Below, one piece after another: positions 1 to 8,637 of a stretch of 64,000 nt of DNA (its first letter is position 1; each line of letters begins with the position of its first letter). The translations under genes were made by a program, and so were the position numbers. Location of the stretch: NCBI RefSeq assembly GCF_000576555.1, contig NZ_CP007145.1, forward strand, positions 1 to 64,000, given 5' to 3'. The notes below the pieces were generated by a model that worked only from the letters and a program-made list of their open reading frames with translations, was not told the origin of the DNA and did not search any database. The DNA is from Hymenobacter swuensis DY53 (GTDB lineage Bacteria; Bacteroidota; Bacteroidia; Cytophagales; Hymenobacteraceae).

Positions 1-2
1 GC

Positions 3-62
3 GCGGAGTGGAAAGGCAGTGAGAAGTTCTATGGTGTGCTTACTGGCGGAATAGAGCCATAA
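3..62 (+). CDS. C-terminal end of an unidentified protein (partial)
   Basis: The third forward frame is open from the left edge and ends in TAA at 60-62, giving the tail ...FYGVLTGGIEP. An intrinsic terminator follows at once, which fits a gene end. Too little is present to name the protein. Frame 1 also stays open to a stop at 52-54, so the frame choice rests on the more protein-like residue composition and the adjacent terminator. Confidence 0.4.
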   Translation, partial: AEWKGSEKFYGVLTGGIEP

Positions 63-102
63 AAAAGGCCCGCATTACCGAATGGTAGTGCGGACCTTTT
101 TT
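61..102 (+). terminator. Intrinsic terminator
   Basis: The stem pairs 67-79 with 84-96 (two G-T wobbles) and is followed by six T at 97-102. Six A precede it, so it could also serve the minus-strand lipoprotein gene that ends at 153. Confidence 0.75.
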
Positions 103-152
103 ATGATGCTTTTCAGTGTGGCCGGAAAAGTTCTATGGCCTTCAATGCCTTA

Positions 153-995
153 CTAATTCAACGATACTTGGCCCAGATCAGTGCTTTGGTCGTTGACCAC
201 GTTTACGTTAGGCAATACCTTGCTCTTGTACGCAGGTTGGCCAACTGGTGCAACAGTAGTCGGGTAGAGCTCGACGCGGTAAGTGCCGGAGGGCAAGGCG
301 TAGAGTTGAAACGCGCCGGACGCATCAGCGGTAGTGCTGAACGTGTCGGGTAAGGTGATGGAAGAACGGATAGCCAACACCTGCGGCAGGGCCGCTGCCG
401 GTGTTATTGTCCCGCGCAGACCACCTTTAATATCTTGGGCAACCACCCGCACTACAGGCTTGAGCAGATACCGTTCCTTCTTATCGTTGTTGGGGTTCCA
501 GTTGCCGCGCTCTACGATGGACTTCGCTACGTCGAAATCCAGCAGGAGCTGGTAGGTTTCCCGGTTGCGGAGCGTGGCTTTGTCCAGCTTGAGCTTCACC
601 CCGGAGGTCTGGCCGCTGGGCGTTTTCAGATCATAGCGCTGACCGTCCCGGCCGATGACGTAGCTGTTGGGGCCGAGCAACAGGCGAATTTCTTTCAGGT
701 CGCCGGCGGCGAAATCGGTATTAACTAGCAAGGCCGACCGACCGTTAACGTATTCCATCACGTTGATGGCTTGGGCCTGGAACGGGAGCGTCTGCCACCC
801 GTCGGGGTTGCCCTCATCCAAGGTGTGTACTTCAATTTGACGCACATCCAGTACCACGGACTGGAAGTCGCCGGGGGCATCCATCAAGCGCACCTCAAGT
901 TTGGCATTGCCAGCCGAGTTATTGTCGTTGCTACAGGCGGCCAGCCATAGGGGGGCCGATAAGAGCGCGTATGCGAAGGGGCGAAAAACAGTCAT
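153..995 (-). CDS. DUF4382 domain lipoprotein
   Basis: This 280-residue protein starts with a lipoprotein signal whose lipobox LWLAAC puts the lipidated Cys at residue 21, so it should sit in the envelope. Residues about 31-175 match the DUF4382 pattern (LEVRLMDAPGDFQSVVLDV near the start). Residues about 190-280 look like a carboxypeptidase-regulatory-like beta-sandwich (DASGAFQLYALPSGTYRVEL). Both domains are common in Bacteroidota surface lipoproteins and neither has a known enzymatic role. The gene lies downstream of the AsmA gene on the same strand, but a strong terminator separates them, so it is probably transcribed alone. Confidence 0.85.
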   Translation of the reverse strand: MTVFRPFAYALLSAPLWLAACSNDNNSAGNAKLEVRLMDAPGDFQSVVLDVRQIEVHTLDEGNPDGWQTLPFQAQAINVMEYVNGRSALLVNTDFAAGDLKEIRLLLGPNSYVIGRDGQRYDLKTPSGQTSGVKLKLDKATLRNRETYQLLLDFDVAKSIVERGNWNPNNDKKERYLLKPVVRVVAQDIKGGLRGTITPAAALPQVLAIRSSITLPDTFSTTADASGAFQLYALPSGTYRVELYPTTVAPVGQPAYKSKVLPNVNVVNDQSTDLGQVSLN

Positions 996-1012
996 GGGAA
1001 GAACGGTTTGGA

Positions 1013-1051
1013 CAAAAAAGAACAGCTGATACCTGTACGAGGTATCAGCTG
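1013..1051 (-). terminator. Intrinsic terminator of the AsmA-family gene
   Basis: A perfect 11-bp stem (1023-1033 with 1041-1051) is followed on the minus strand by a T-rich tract, seen as GACAAAAAAG on the plus strand. It lies between the AsmA gene and the DUF4382 gene. Confidence 0.85.
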
Positions 1052-1108
1052 CCTGGGTGTAGCAAGAAGCTGGCCAGGTAAAGCCGCTTCAACGCGTAGG
1101 CTAAAATT

Positions 1109-4100
1109 CTATTGTCCCGTTCCGGTGCTATCGGTTTGGGTAGGCGCCTTGGGTTCTTCGGTGGGAGAAGGATCAGGCTTGGGAGCTTCGGCGGGTTTGG
1201 GGGCCGGCTTGGGTTTGCCGAAAAGGATGTTGTTGAGGCCCTGCTTGGCTTTGTCCTGCAACTTAGCTTGGGCTTCGAGGCGCTTCTTTTCCAGCTCCTG
1301 CTGTGCCTTGAGCGTGAACTCCTGCTGCTTGCGCTGCAACTCGCGCTGAAGACTGTCCTGAGCGACTTTGGCGCGGGCTTGTAGTTGCAGCTTCGCGTCA
1401 TCTACCTTGGCTTGCACGATATTCTGGACGAGGTCTTTGGCTTGGGCTTTCACGCTACCAGTGGTGAGCTTCACCACCGGGTTTTTCATAGTGCCGCCGA
1501 TATTAAGGCCCAGCGTCACACGGTCAGTGCCTTTGAGGTTCTGCACGCCGGTCAGCTGGGTGAGCTTGCTGTTGAGCTGGTTGCCAACCTGGCCGGTGGG
1601 CACGTTGAGGGCGGTTACGTATTCTAGGTTGCCGTTCACATTGCTGGAACCACCCACTGTCATTTTGATCTGGCCCACAGTGAAGTCGAAGGGCTTTACG
1701 ATGAAGTTGCCATTGAGAATTTCGGCAGCCACATCCTTGTTCTCCACTACCAGTCGCTTTAACTCCTGGAATTGGGTCAGGTTACTGATCTGGTTGAGCG
1801 CAGTGGAGTTGCCTACAGCGGCTCTTATTACTTCAAACAGGCCCTTGCCGGTGAGGGTGCTGTACACGGGCATCATATCGGGGCCCATTTCCCCGCTCAC
1901 GTTAAAGTTAGTGGAGAAGATGCCATCTACTTGCGAGGCCAGCGGCACCAGCGTCTTGATGGAGTTGAAGGCCTTGAAGGCGTTCTGGAAGTTGAGATTT
2001 TTGATGTTGAGCCCGAAGTTGAATTTCGGGTGCGCCAGGTTTTTGCTGCTGTAGCTGCCGTTGGTGGCAAACGCGCCGCCGAGGGTGTTAAAGGTCAGGT
2101 TGGAGAGGGTGGCCGTCTCGTCGCGAACGGTGACGGTGCCCTTCACGTTATCCAGCTTCAGGTTGTCGTACACCACTTGGCCCACGGTGGAGTTCAGGGC
2201 CAGATCCACAAACTTGGGAATCTGCAGAACGCCCTGGGCGGTGGCGGGGGCAGTGCCGCCGATAGCAGTGGTCTGGCCACTCACTTCATCCACCATCCAC
2301 TCGTTTACATTGAAGCGGGAGCTGTTCACGGTGAGGGCGCCGCGCAGCGGCTGGCCGGGCGTGAACAGGTAGCCCATGTAGTTGGACAGGGTGCCGGAGG
2401 CCGCAATATCCGACGAACCCACCGAGCCGGTCATGTTCCGGAGGGCAATCTGGTTATTGTTGAAGGTGGCCGTGGCCTGGGTCACTTTCATACCCTGGGG
2501 CAGGTCGGTGCTCTTGTAAGTGACGTTGCGGGCATTCACCGTGCCCGAGGCTACTACTGATTGGTAGCGGCCAGCTTCGATGTCGGCCATGTTGCCTTTG
2601 GCCGCCACGTTGCCGTTGAGGCGGCCCGTTACGGTCATGCCCTGCAGCGGGAAGATGCGGGTGAGCTTGGTCAGGTCCACGGTGCCGTGCACGTCGGTAT
2701 CGAAGGCAAGCTTATCCACGCCCTGAGTGGCCACGCGGCCTTCCAGCGGCTCGCCGTCCAGCAGCATCCGGAACTGCGGAATGCTCACGCGGGTGTCGTT
2801 GAGTTGGCCGGTGGGATTCGTGACGGTGCCGTTGAGGGTTAGGTTTTCAATGGATGCCGGGAACTGCTTGCTCTTGACGTAGCCATTGGTCAGATTCAAA
2901 CGGGCCTGCACCACGGGCATCTGGGTTTTCGAGTACACGCCCTTGGCCGTAGCATCCACGAACAGCTTGCCGCGCAGCAGCAGGTCCTGCACGGGGTACA
3001 CCTTTATCATTTCGGCCAGGTCCACGTTGGCCTTCACGCGGCCGTCCACCTTCATCGGCTCCAGCCCGTCGATGGCCACGTTGCCGTCGATGGGGTTGGT
3101 GCCCAAGTCTAAGTGAAACTGCTTCACGTTTACCTTCACGTTGTTGGTGAAGCCCGAGGGGTTATCCACCACCATGTCTACGTTGATGTTGCGGGCCTGC
3201 TGGGGCAACTGTGGGTATTTGAAGCTGCCATTCTTCACCTGCAGGTTCACGCCGTAGCCGGGCATCTTCACCGCGTTCTGTACACCCTTGAAATAACCAT
3301 CAAAGGCCACCTTACCGCTGGCGTTCAGGTCCTTGAACTGCGCGTTGTAGGCCCCGGGCACCAGGCTCAGCAGGGTTTTGAAGTCGGTTTCGAGGGCCTT
3401 GAAGGTGAGGTCATAGGTGATGTCGGTGTCATTGGGCAGCCCGATGGTGCCCTGGAAGGTGGCTGGAAAGTCGTTCAGCTTCACCTTGTTGTCCTTGAAC
3501 GTGAACAGCATCTTGTCCAGGTTCATGGCCAGGGTCACATCGGCGTCGAGGCGCTTGTTGGTCACGTACTCGGTGCCGTCGTACTGCATCGAGAAGCTTT
3601 CGGCCGTGGTCTGGCTGACCATATCGAAGATGTTCTGCTCGAAGTCGCCGGAACCCGAGTGGTTCACTCCCCGCAGCTGCATGCCGAAGGGAATGCTCAG
3701 GTCCTCGTAGCGCAGGCGGCCGTTATTAATATGCCAGCCCTGAATGGCCAGGCTCACGGCCGTAGTATCCTGCCCCTTGGCCGCCGCCGCCGAGTCCGAC
3801 ACGTACACGTCCCAGTTGGCCCGGCCGCTTTTCAACACCTTAATATGCAGGTCGGGCTGCTCCAGCGTGATGTTCTTGATTTTAATCTGGCTGCCGCGCA
3901 CCACGCTCATCAGGTCCAGGCCCACCCGCACCTCGGGCAGGTAGGCCAGCGTATCGCGGGCAAAGGAATCCTGGCCAATCACGCGGAGTTGGTTCAGGCG
4001 CAAAGCCAAGTCGGGGAAGGTGCTGAGCAGGGTCACGTCCACATTAGCCGGGTCGTACTCCACCTTGGCCCGCACCCGCTGGGCCAGTTGCTGGTCTAAA

Positions 4101-4198
4101 GCAGCCTTAATCTTATCCTTGAACAGTACCGGGGCCAGGGCCAGGGCCGCTACTAGCAGAACCAGGAAAATCAGCAATCCGACAAAGAATTTGCGCAT
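1109..4198 (-). CDS. AsmA family protein
   Basis: A 1029-residue protein with one N-terminal membrane anchor (about residues 4-27) and a long repetitive beta-rich body typical of the AsmA/TamB-like group, which is thought to act between the two membranes in lipid transport or outer-membrane homeostasis. The start resembles AsmA N-termini (anchor, then FKDKIKAALDQQLAQRV and NVTLLSTFPDLAL-like text). The AsmA C-terminal domain lies at about 720-890. After it comes a charged Gln/Lys/Glu-rich probable coiled coil (about 905-985) and a Pro-rich tail. That coiled-coil tail is unusual for AsmA but common in Bacteroidota members. The specific role cannot be read from sequence. Confidence 0.88.
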   Translation of the reverse strand: MRKFFVGLLIFLVLLVAALALAPVLFKDKIKAALDQQLAQRVRAKVEYDPANVDVTLLSTFPDLALRLNQLRVIGQDSFARDTLAYLPEVRVGLDLMSVVRGSQIKIKNITLEQPDLHIKVLKSGRANWDVYVSDSAAAAKGQDTTAVSLAIQGWHINNGRLRYEDLSIPFGMQLRGVNHSGSGDFEQNIFDMVSQTTAESFSMQYDGTEYVTNKRLDADVTLAMNLDKMLFTFKDNKVKLNDFPATFQGTIGLPNDTDITYDLTFKALETDFKTLLSLVPGAYNAQFKDLNASGKVAFDGYFKGVQNAVKMPGYGVNLQVKNGSFKYPQLPQQARNINVDMVVDNPSGFTNNVKVNVKQFHLDLGTNPIDGNVAIDGLEPMKVDGRVKANVDLAEMIKVYPVQDLLLRGKLFVDATAKGVYSKTQMPVVQARLNLTNGYVKSKQFPASIENLTLNGTVTNPTGQLNDTRVSIPQFRMLLDGEPLEGRVATQGVDKLAFDTDVHGTVDLTKLTRIFPLQGMTVTGRLNGNVAAKGNMADIEAGRYQSVVASGTVNARNVTYKSTDLPQGMKVTQATATFNNNQIALRNMTGSVGSSDIAASGTLSNYMGYLFTPGQPLRGALTVNSSRFNVNEWMVDEVSGQTTAIGGTAPATAQGVLQIPKFVDLALNSTVGQVVYDNLKLDNVKGTVTVRDETATLSNLTFNTLGGAFATNGSYSSKNLAHPKFNFGLNIKNLNFQNAFKAFNSIKTLVPLASQVDGIFSTNFNVSGEMGPDMMPVYSTLTGKGLFEVIRAAVGNSTALNQISNLTQFQELKRLVVENKDVAAEILNGNFIVKPFDFTVGQIKMTVGGSSNVNGNLEYVTALNVPTGQVGNQLNSKLTQLTGVQNLKGTDRVTLGLNIGGTMKNPVVKLTTGSVKAQAKDLVQNIVQAKVDDAKLQLQARAKVAQDSLQRELQRKQQEFTLKAQQELEKKRLEAQAKLQDKAKQGLNNILFGKPKPAPKPAEAPKPDPSPTEEPKAPTQTDSTGTGQ

Positions 4199-4275
4199 AG
4201 TGGTAGGAGGAAGGGAGAAGCAGAAACCGGCGTAACGGCGGAAAAAGGTGGCAGTCAGCTGGGTAAGGCAGTTGG

Positions 4276-4283
4276 CAAAAGTA
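4276..4283 (-). promoter_or_regulatory. Possible -7 promoter element for the AsmA gene
   Basis: On the minus strand the sequence TACTTTTG matches the Bacteroidota -7 consensus TAnnTTTG and lies about 78 nt upstream of the AsmA start. No convincing TTG was found at -33, so this is a weak call. Confidence 0.35.
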
Positions 4284-4461
4284 AAACGAAACCAGCCGGA
4301 AGCCCGGCCGGAAGAGTAAAAAACCGGGCCAGAAGTTGCTATAAACGCACCGGCTAGTGGGCTTGGTGCCGAAAATCAGGAAAGAAAATGCCACTTTACA
4401 CGCGTAGCAGTGGACCAACGCGTACCAAAGCTTCCGGTTCGCACGTTATGGTAGCAGCATT

Positions 4462-5514
4462 ATGAGAGGTTTACGTCAGGTCCAGCATGCTCAGCGCCTG
4501 CGCTTCCGGAAACGGGGGCTGCTGCTGGCCGTTTGCGTAACGGGCGTAACCGGTGCGCATGCCCAGGACCTTTATTTTGCCCAGCCCTACGCCAACCGAA
4601 TGCAGCTGAACCCGGCCTACGCCGGCCTGCTCGACGATTACAGCGTGACGCTCAGCTACCGCAACCAGTTTCCCACACTGGCCGGCACCTTTCAAACCAG
4701 CCAGTTGGCCGCCGACTACCGTTTCCGGGACCAGCGCAGCGCCGCCGGCCTGCTGGTGAACTACGACCGGACGGGCGGCGTGGGGTACACGCGCTTCCAG
4801 GCGGGCGGTGTGTATGCCTACCACCTGCGGCTGAACGAACAGTTGAGCCTGAGCGGCGGGGCCTCGGTGAGCTACGGCCTGCAACGCGTGAGCTACGGCA
4901 ATCTGGTATTTGGCGACCAGTTGGGAGATGACGGGGTGGAGCGCGAATTCAGTCTGGAGGTAGCCGATTACCAGCCGGTGCATTACGTGACGGGCAGCGT
5001 AGGCGGGCTGCTGTATGGGGAGCGGTTCTGGCTGGGCGTTGCGGCCCACCACCTAAACCAACCGGATCTGGCTTTCGTCACGCAAACCACGCTGCCGCTG
5101 CGCCTTAACCTGCAGGGAGGATATAAACTGTACTTTGCCCGGACAACTGAAAAGCAACAGGATCGGGAAATCAGCCTAGCGCCAACGGCCGGCTACACCC
5201 GGCAGGGCGGCACCCAACGGGCGGAAGCCGGGTTGTACTTTACGACGACCCCGCTCACGCTCGGGGCCGTGTACCGGGGCCTGCCGCTACCCGGCGCAAC
5301 GCGGCCGCAGCAGATCCTAACGGCTATTGCCGGGGTAAGCGTGGGCAGCTTTCGGCTAGGCTACAGCTACGACATGAGCCTCAGCCGGTTCAGCAACGAT
5401 TTGGGTGGGACCCACGAAATTTCGCTGGCCCTACGAGAGTTCGATTCGCTGGAAGCGGCCTGGCGTCGGCTAAAACGCCGTAATTACCCGATAATTCCTT
5501 GCCCAGCCTTCTAA
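4462..5514 (+). CDS. PorP/SprF family type IX secretion outer-membrane protein
   Basis: A 350-residue protein with a signal peptide ending at AHA-Q (about residue 34), followed by the family hallmark FAQPYANRMQLNPAYAG and then amphipathic beta strands characteristic of an outer-membrane barrel. PorP/SprF proteins work with type IX secretion and, as SprF, with surface adhesin export. The gene lies 68 bp upstream of gldJ on the same strand. A PorP-family member next to a GldJ/GldK-type lipoprotein recalls the porP-porK arrangement, but no porL, porM or porN follows. The exact paralog cannot be named because Bacteroidota carry many PorP/SprF copies. The start could lie a few codons downstream. 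Confidence 0.85.
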   Translation: MRGLRQVQHAQRLRFRKRGLLLAVCVTGVTGAHAQDLYFAQPYANRMQLNPAYAGLLDDYSVTLSYRNQFPTLAGTFQTSQLAADYRFRDQRSAAGLLVNYDRTGGVGYTRFQAGGVYAYHLRLNEQLSLSGGASVSYGLQRVSYGNLVFGDQLGDDGVEREFSLEVADYQPVHYVTGSVGGLLYGERFWLGVAAHHLNQPDLAFVTQTTLPLRLNLQGGYKLYFARTTEKQQDREISLAPTAGYTRQGGTQRAEAGLYFTTTPLTLGAVYRGLPLPGATRPQQILTAIAGVSVGSFRLGYSYDMSLSRFSNDLGGTHEISLALREFDSLEAAWRRLKRRNYPIIPCPAF

Positions 5515-5529
5515 ATTTTTGTATTATTG
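5499..5529 (+). promoter_or_regulatory. Possible gldJ promoter
   Basis: TTG at 5499-5501 and TATTATTG at 5522-5529 are 20 nt apart, close to the Bacteroidota consensus with one mismatch in the -7 element. It overlaps the end of the upstream gene and would start a short leader for gldJ at 5583. Confidence 0.4.
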
Positions 5530-5582
5530 CAGCCGACTTGCCTTGTCTAAACGCTTTTCTAACAGGTAGTTTCAACTTGATC

Positions 5583-6851
5583 ATGAATTTTTCCAAGTAC
5601 CTGCGCTTTGCTGTAGTGGGAGCCTGCGCCCTGGCCGCCTGTAAAGGTGGTCCGCCCACGGCTACCAAACCCGGTAAGTACAGCTCCACGACGGGCATTG
5701 AGTACAATACCGAGGAAGGTATGAAGGTGTCTGACTACCAAGGCATCCCGGATGGCCCCGGTCTGGTGTTTATCGAAGGTGGCCGCACCGTGCTGGGGTC
5801 TGCCGAAGAGGACATTGCCATGACCCACGACAACATGGAGCGCACCGTCACGCTGGCTTCCTTCTATATGGATGAAGCCGAGGTGGCCAACATCCACTGG
5901 CTGGAGTACCTGCACTACGTGCGCAAGGACTCGTCGGAAGAATTCTACCAGTCGGCTTTGCCCGACACCACCGTGTGGGCCCGTGAGCTGTCGTTCAACG
6001 ACCCCTACGTGGATTACTACCTGCGCTACCCCGGCTTCCGCTACTTCCCCGTGGTGGGCGTGAGCTGGTTGCAGGCCAACGACTATTGCACCTGGCGTAC
6101 GGCTAAGGTAAACGAGCGTCTGGCCGGCGAGAGCGGCGGCGGTGACGACAGCGGCAGCAGCAGCGGCGGCGGACTGTTCGGCAGAAAGAAGAAGAAAGGC
6201 GACAGCGGCGACGCGGCAGAAGGCACGTCAGAAGACGGTGGCGGCACCAAGATTGCCATCGAGAACGGCAACACCTTGCCCAACTACCGCCTGCCTACCG
6301 AGGCAGAGTGGGAGTATGCAGCCCAAGCTCTCATCGGGACCCAGGAAACCGGCAACGAAAACCAGGAGAACAAGCGCATCTACCCGTGGGATGGTCGTCA
6401 GGTGCGGAACCCGTACGGCAAAGGCATGGGCCAGTTCCTGGCTAACTTCAAGCGTGGCCGTGGTGACTACGCCGGTATTGCTGGCTCGCTCAACGACGGC
6501 GCCATGATTACGGAGTACATCTACAACTACCCGCCTAACGACTACGGCCTGTACAACATGTCGGGCAACGTGAACGAGTGGGTGCAGGATATCTACCGCC
6601 CGCTCTCGTACGAAGACGTGGAAGATCTGAACCCCTTCCGTCGGAACGGCTTCCTTGACCCCACCGAGAAGTACGACAAGAAAGGCTACCAGTCGCTCAT
6701 CGATGACCACGTACGCGTGTACAAAGGCGGTTCATGGCGCGATGTAGCCTACTGGCTCTCGCCCGGTACGCGTCGTTTCATGGCCGAAGACTCGGCTACC
6801 GCTACCATCGGTTTCCGTTGCGCCATGATCAACGCCGGCTCGAACAAATAA
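5583..6851 (+). CDS. gldJ: Gliding motility / type IX secretion lipoprotein GldJ
   Basis: A 422-residue lipoprotein (lipobox ALAAC, Cys20) with a formylglycine-generating-enzyme/SUMF1 fold over about residues 50-415. From memory of the family, GldJ rather than GldK is indicated by FLANFKRGRGDYAGIAG, GNVNEWVQDIYRPL and VRVYKGGSWRDVAYWL. GldJ is needed for gliding and for stability of type IX secretion parts; the SUMF1 fold here is structural rather than enzymatic. The start is ATG 5583, because the upstream in-frame extension lacks a signal peptide. Residues about 180-220 form a Gly/Ser/Asp-rich insert with the basic patch GRKKKKG. It stands alone after the PorP-like gene, as expected for gldJ rather than gldKLMN, and a terminator follows. 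Confidence 0.88.
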   Translation: MNFSKYLRFAVVGACALAACKGGPPTATKPGKYSSTTGIEYNTEEGMKVSDYQGIPDGPGLVFIEGGRTVLGSAEEDIAMTHDNMERTVTLASFYMDEAEVANIHWLEYLHYVRKDSSEEFYQSALPDTTVWARELSFNDPYVDYYLRYPGFRYFPVVGVSWLQANDYCTWRTAKVNERLAGESGGGDDSGSSSGGGLFGRKKKKGDSGDAAEGTSEDGGGTKIAIENGNTLPNYRLPTEAEWEYAAQALIGTQETGNENQENKRIYPWDGRQVRNPYGKGMGQFLANFKRGRGDYAGIAGSLNDGAMITEYIYNYPPNDYGLYNMSGNVNEWVQDIYRPLSYEDVEDLNPFRRNGFLDPTEKYDKKGYQSLIDDHVRVYKGGSWRDVAYWLSPGTRRFMAEDSATATIGFRCAMINAGSNK

Positions 6852-6877
6852 GCATCACGGATTCGTTCTTAATGCAG

Positions 6878-6912
6878 ACAGCCCACTCAATCGAGTGGGC
6901 TGTTTTCGTTTT
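6878..6912 (+). terminator. Intrinsic terminator after gldJ
   Basis: A perfect 11-bp stem (6878-6888 with 6893-6903) with a 4-nt loop, followed by a T-rich run. Confidence 0.85.
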
Positions 6913-7059
6913 ATGGCTTCCGTGGTAAAGACAAACCTGACAATATTTCGAAATGGCTGGCCGGCCAGCGTTATCCTAAAATTGGTGTAGGACGATATTA
7001 GTCGCCCCTGGTCAGTAGAACGAATCCGTGTAATCCGGAAAATCCGGCTACATCCGTGA

Positions 7060-7770
7060 TTAGCGGTCGGCGGTGGCGATGGTGGCGATGCTGACTTCGC
7101 GGGCTCCGGCGGCGAGGAGCACGGCACAGCAGGCTTCGAGTGTGGCACCGGTGGTCAGTACGTCATCAACCACCAGAACACGCTGGCCGTGTACTAGATT
7201 CGGCTCGGCCACTTCGAATACGGTTTCCACGTTTTCCCAGCGTTCCATGCGGTTTTTGCGGGTCTGGGACTTAGTGTTCATAACGCGGTGCAGGGCGGCG
7301 GCGTGCCAGGGCAGCTGCAGGCCCTGCGCCAGGCCCTCAGCGAAGCTGTCGGCTTGGTTGTAGCCGCGCTGGGCCAGCTTGCGGGCGTGCAGCGGCACCG
7401 GCACAATGAGGTCAAAAGCAGCCTGCAGTCCGGCTTCCGTGAGCTCCTGCCCGTACCAGCGGCCCAGCACGCGGCCTACGTCCTGCTGGCCCTGGTACTT
7501 GAGTTGGTGGAGCAGGTGCTGCACCCGGCCGTGCTTTTGAAAGCGCAGGTAACTGAGCGTATGCTGTACGGGCAGCTTGCCCCAGAAACGGCGGGCCAGC
7601 GGGTTCTGGTCAGGGGGGAGGCGGTGATAGTCGGCATAGGGCAGCTGGGCGCGGCAGCCGGTGCAGAGGTGGTCTTCGCCCCGAGCCAACGGGTCGTGGC
7701 AGGCCAGACACACGCGTGGGAAAATGAGCCCGACGAAATCGGAGAGGATAGCGGGTAACGGCATCAGCAA
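7060..7770 (-). CDS. ComF family phosphoribosyltransferase-like protein
   Basis: A 236-residue ComF-family protein, related to the DNA uptake helper ComFC of competent bacteria. Four cysteines form an N-terminal zinc site (C21, C24, C36, C39 in CLAC...CTGC). The C-terminal half has a type I phosphoribosyltransferase fold with the PRPP-binding loop VLVVDDVLTTGAT. Length is normal for the family. The gene stands alone between the gldJ terminator and a divergent CMD-family gene. Its role in this organism is unknown; natural transformation is the inference from the family. Confidence 0.9.
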   Translation of the reverse strand: MLMPLPAILSDFVGLIFPRVCLACHDPLARGEDHLCTGCRAQLPYADYHRLPPDQNPLARRFWGKLPVQHTLSYLRFQKHGRVQHLLHQLKYQGQQDVGRVLGRWYGQELTEAGLQAAFDLIVPVPLHARKLAQRGYNQADSFAEGLAQGLQLPWHAAALHRVMNTKSQTRKNRMERWENVETVFEVAEPNLVHGQRVLVVDDVLTTGATLEACCAVLLAAGAREVSIATIATADR

Positions 7771-7900
7771 AGAACGGATAGCGGGCGAATAGCGGGCACG
7801 GCGCGGGCCGTGGGAAACTTCTCCCTAATTTTAGGGTTTAAAGCCGACTTTCAAAAGCGCCCGTCCGGGTGCTGCTCACGCTTCAACTACGCCCATTTAT

Positions 7901-8278
7901 ATGAGCCTCGTTTCTGAATTCAACGATTACCGCCAGCGGATGAATGAAAAAATCCTGGCGGCCGATAACAAGGTCATCAAGCGGTTCTTCAACCTCGACA
8001 CCAATACCTACCAGGAGGGGGCCCTCGACGTGAAAACCAAGGAGATTGTAGGCCTGGCCTGCTCCATGGTGCTGCGCTGCGACGACTGCATCAAGTATCA
8101 CTTGGGCAAATGCTTTGAGGAAAAGCTCACCGACGAGGAAGTATACGAGGTGTTTGCCATTGCCAACCTCATCGGGGGCAGCATTGTGATTCCGCACTTC
8201 CGCCGGGCCGTGGAGTATTGGGAGGCCCTGAAGGAGGAGGCCGTAACGCCTGCCCCCGAGCATTCGCACGACGCGTAA
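7901..8278 (+). CDS. Carboxymuconolactone decarboxylase (AhpD-like) family protein
   Basis: A 125-residue all-helical protein with the AhpD core motif, Cys60-Asp-Asp-Cys63 followed by His67 (LRCDDCIKYHLGKC). In AhpD the two cysteines reduce peroxidase partners, so an alkylhydroperoxidase-like redox role is plausible, but single-domain CMD proteins have varied functions. It is the first gene of a tightly coupled trio: its TAA overlaps the next ATG (TAATG at 8276-8280), and the third gene is exonuclease III. The grouping hints at oxidative damage response. Confidence 0.88.
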   Translation: MSLVSEFNDYRQRMNEKILAADNKVIKRFFNLDTNTYQEGALDVKTKEIVGLACSMVLRCDDCIKYHLGKCFEEKLTDEEVYEVFAIANLIGGSIVIPHFRRAVEYWEALKEEAVTPAPEHSHDA

Positions 8279-8637
8279 TGCTGGACCCGCAGGAAACCGA
8301 AGCCCAGTTTGAGCAGCGCTGGTGGGAATTGATGAACGAGTTGCGCGTCCGCTTCGGCAAAAAGCCCGACATCAACGCGCTACTGCTGCTTATTGGGGTG
8401 CAGGAGCTGGGGCAGGGAGCCGGGCCGTTCACCAAAGAGCAGAAGCAGGACCTGATGCATATTGCTACCTGTCGGTTGTTCAGCATTTCGGGATACTATG
8501 AGCTGGAACGGGTAGACGAGGAGGGTTGGCCCCACTACCGCCTGCTGCAGCAACTGCCCTTCAGCAATCTGAAGGAGCAGGAGCGGATGCTGAAATGGCA
8601 CATGCTGGAATACTTCGACGAACAGGAACAGCTGTAA
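8278..8637 (+). CDS. Conserved hypothetical protein
   Basis: A 119-residue soluble protein, probably helical, with no recognised domain. The start ATG at 8278 overlaps the stop of the CMD gene by one base, and its own stop directly abuts the GTG of exonuclease III, so translation of the three genes is likely coupled. Text such as INALLLLIGVQELGQG, QKQDLMHIATCRL and MLEYFDEQEQL is typical of a conserved Bacteroidota protein of unknown function. A longer upstream start inside the preceding gene is less likely given the TAATG junction. Confidence 0.8.
   Translation: MLDPQETEAQFEQRWWELMNELRVRFGKKPDINALLLLIGVQELGQGAGPFTKEQKQDLMHIATCRLFSISGYYELERVDEEGWPHYRLLQQLPFSNLKEQERMLKWHMLEYFDEQEQL

Noticed and set aside
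3113..4099. 328-residue plus-strand frame inside the AsmA gene
   Set aside because: Antisense shadow with repetitive His/Val/Gln text.
5583..6851. GldK/PorK identity for the SUMF1 lipoprotein
   Set aside because: The conserved text fits GldJ better, and no gldL, gldM or gldN follows.
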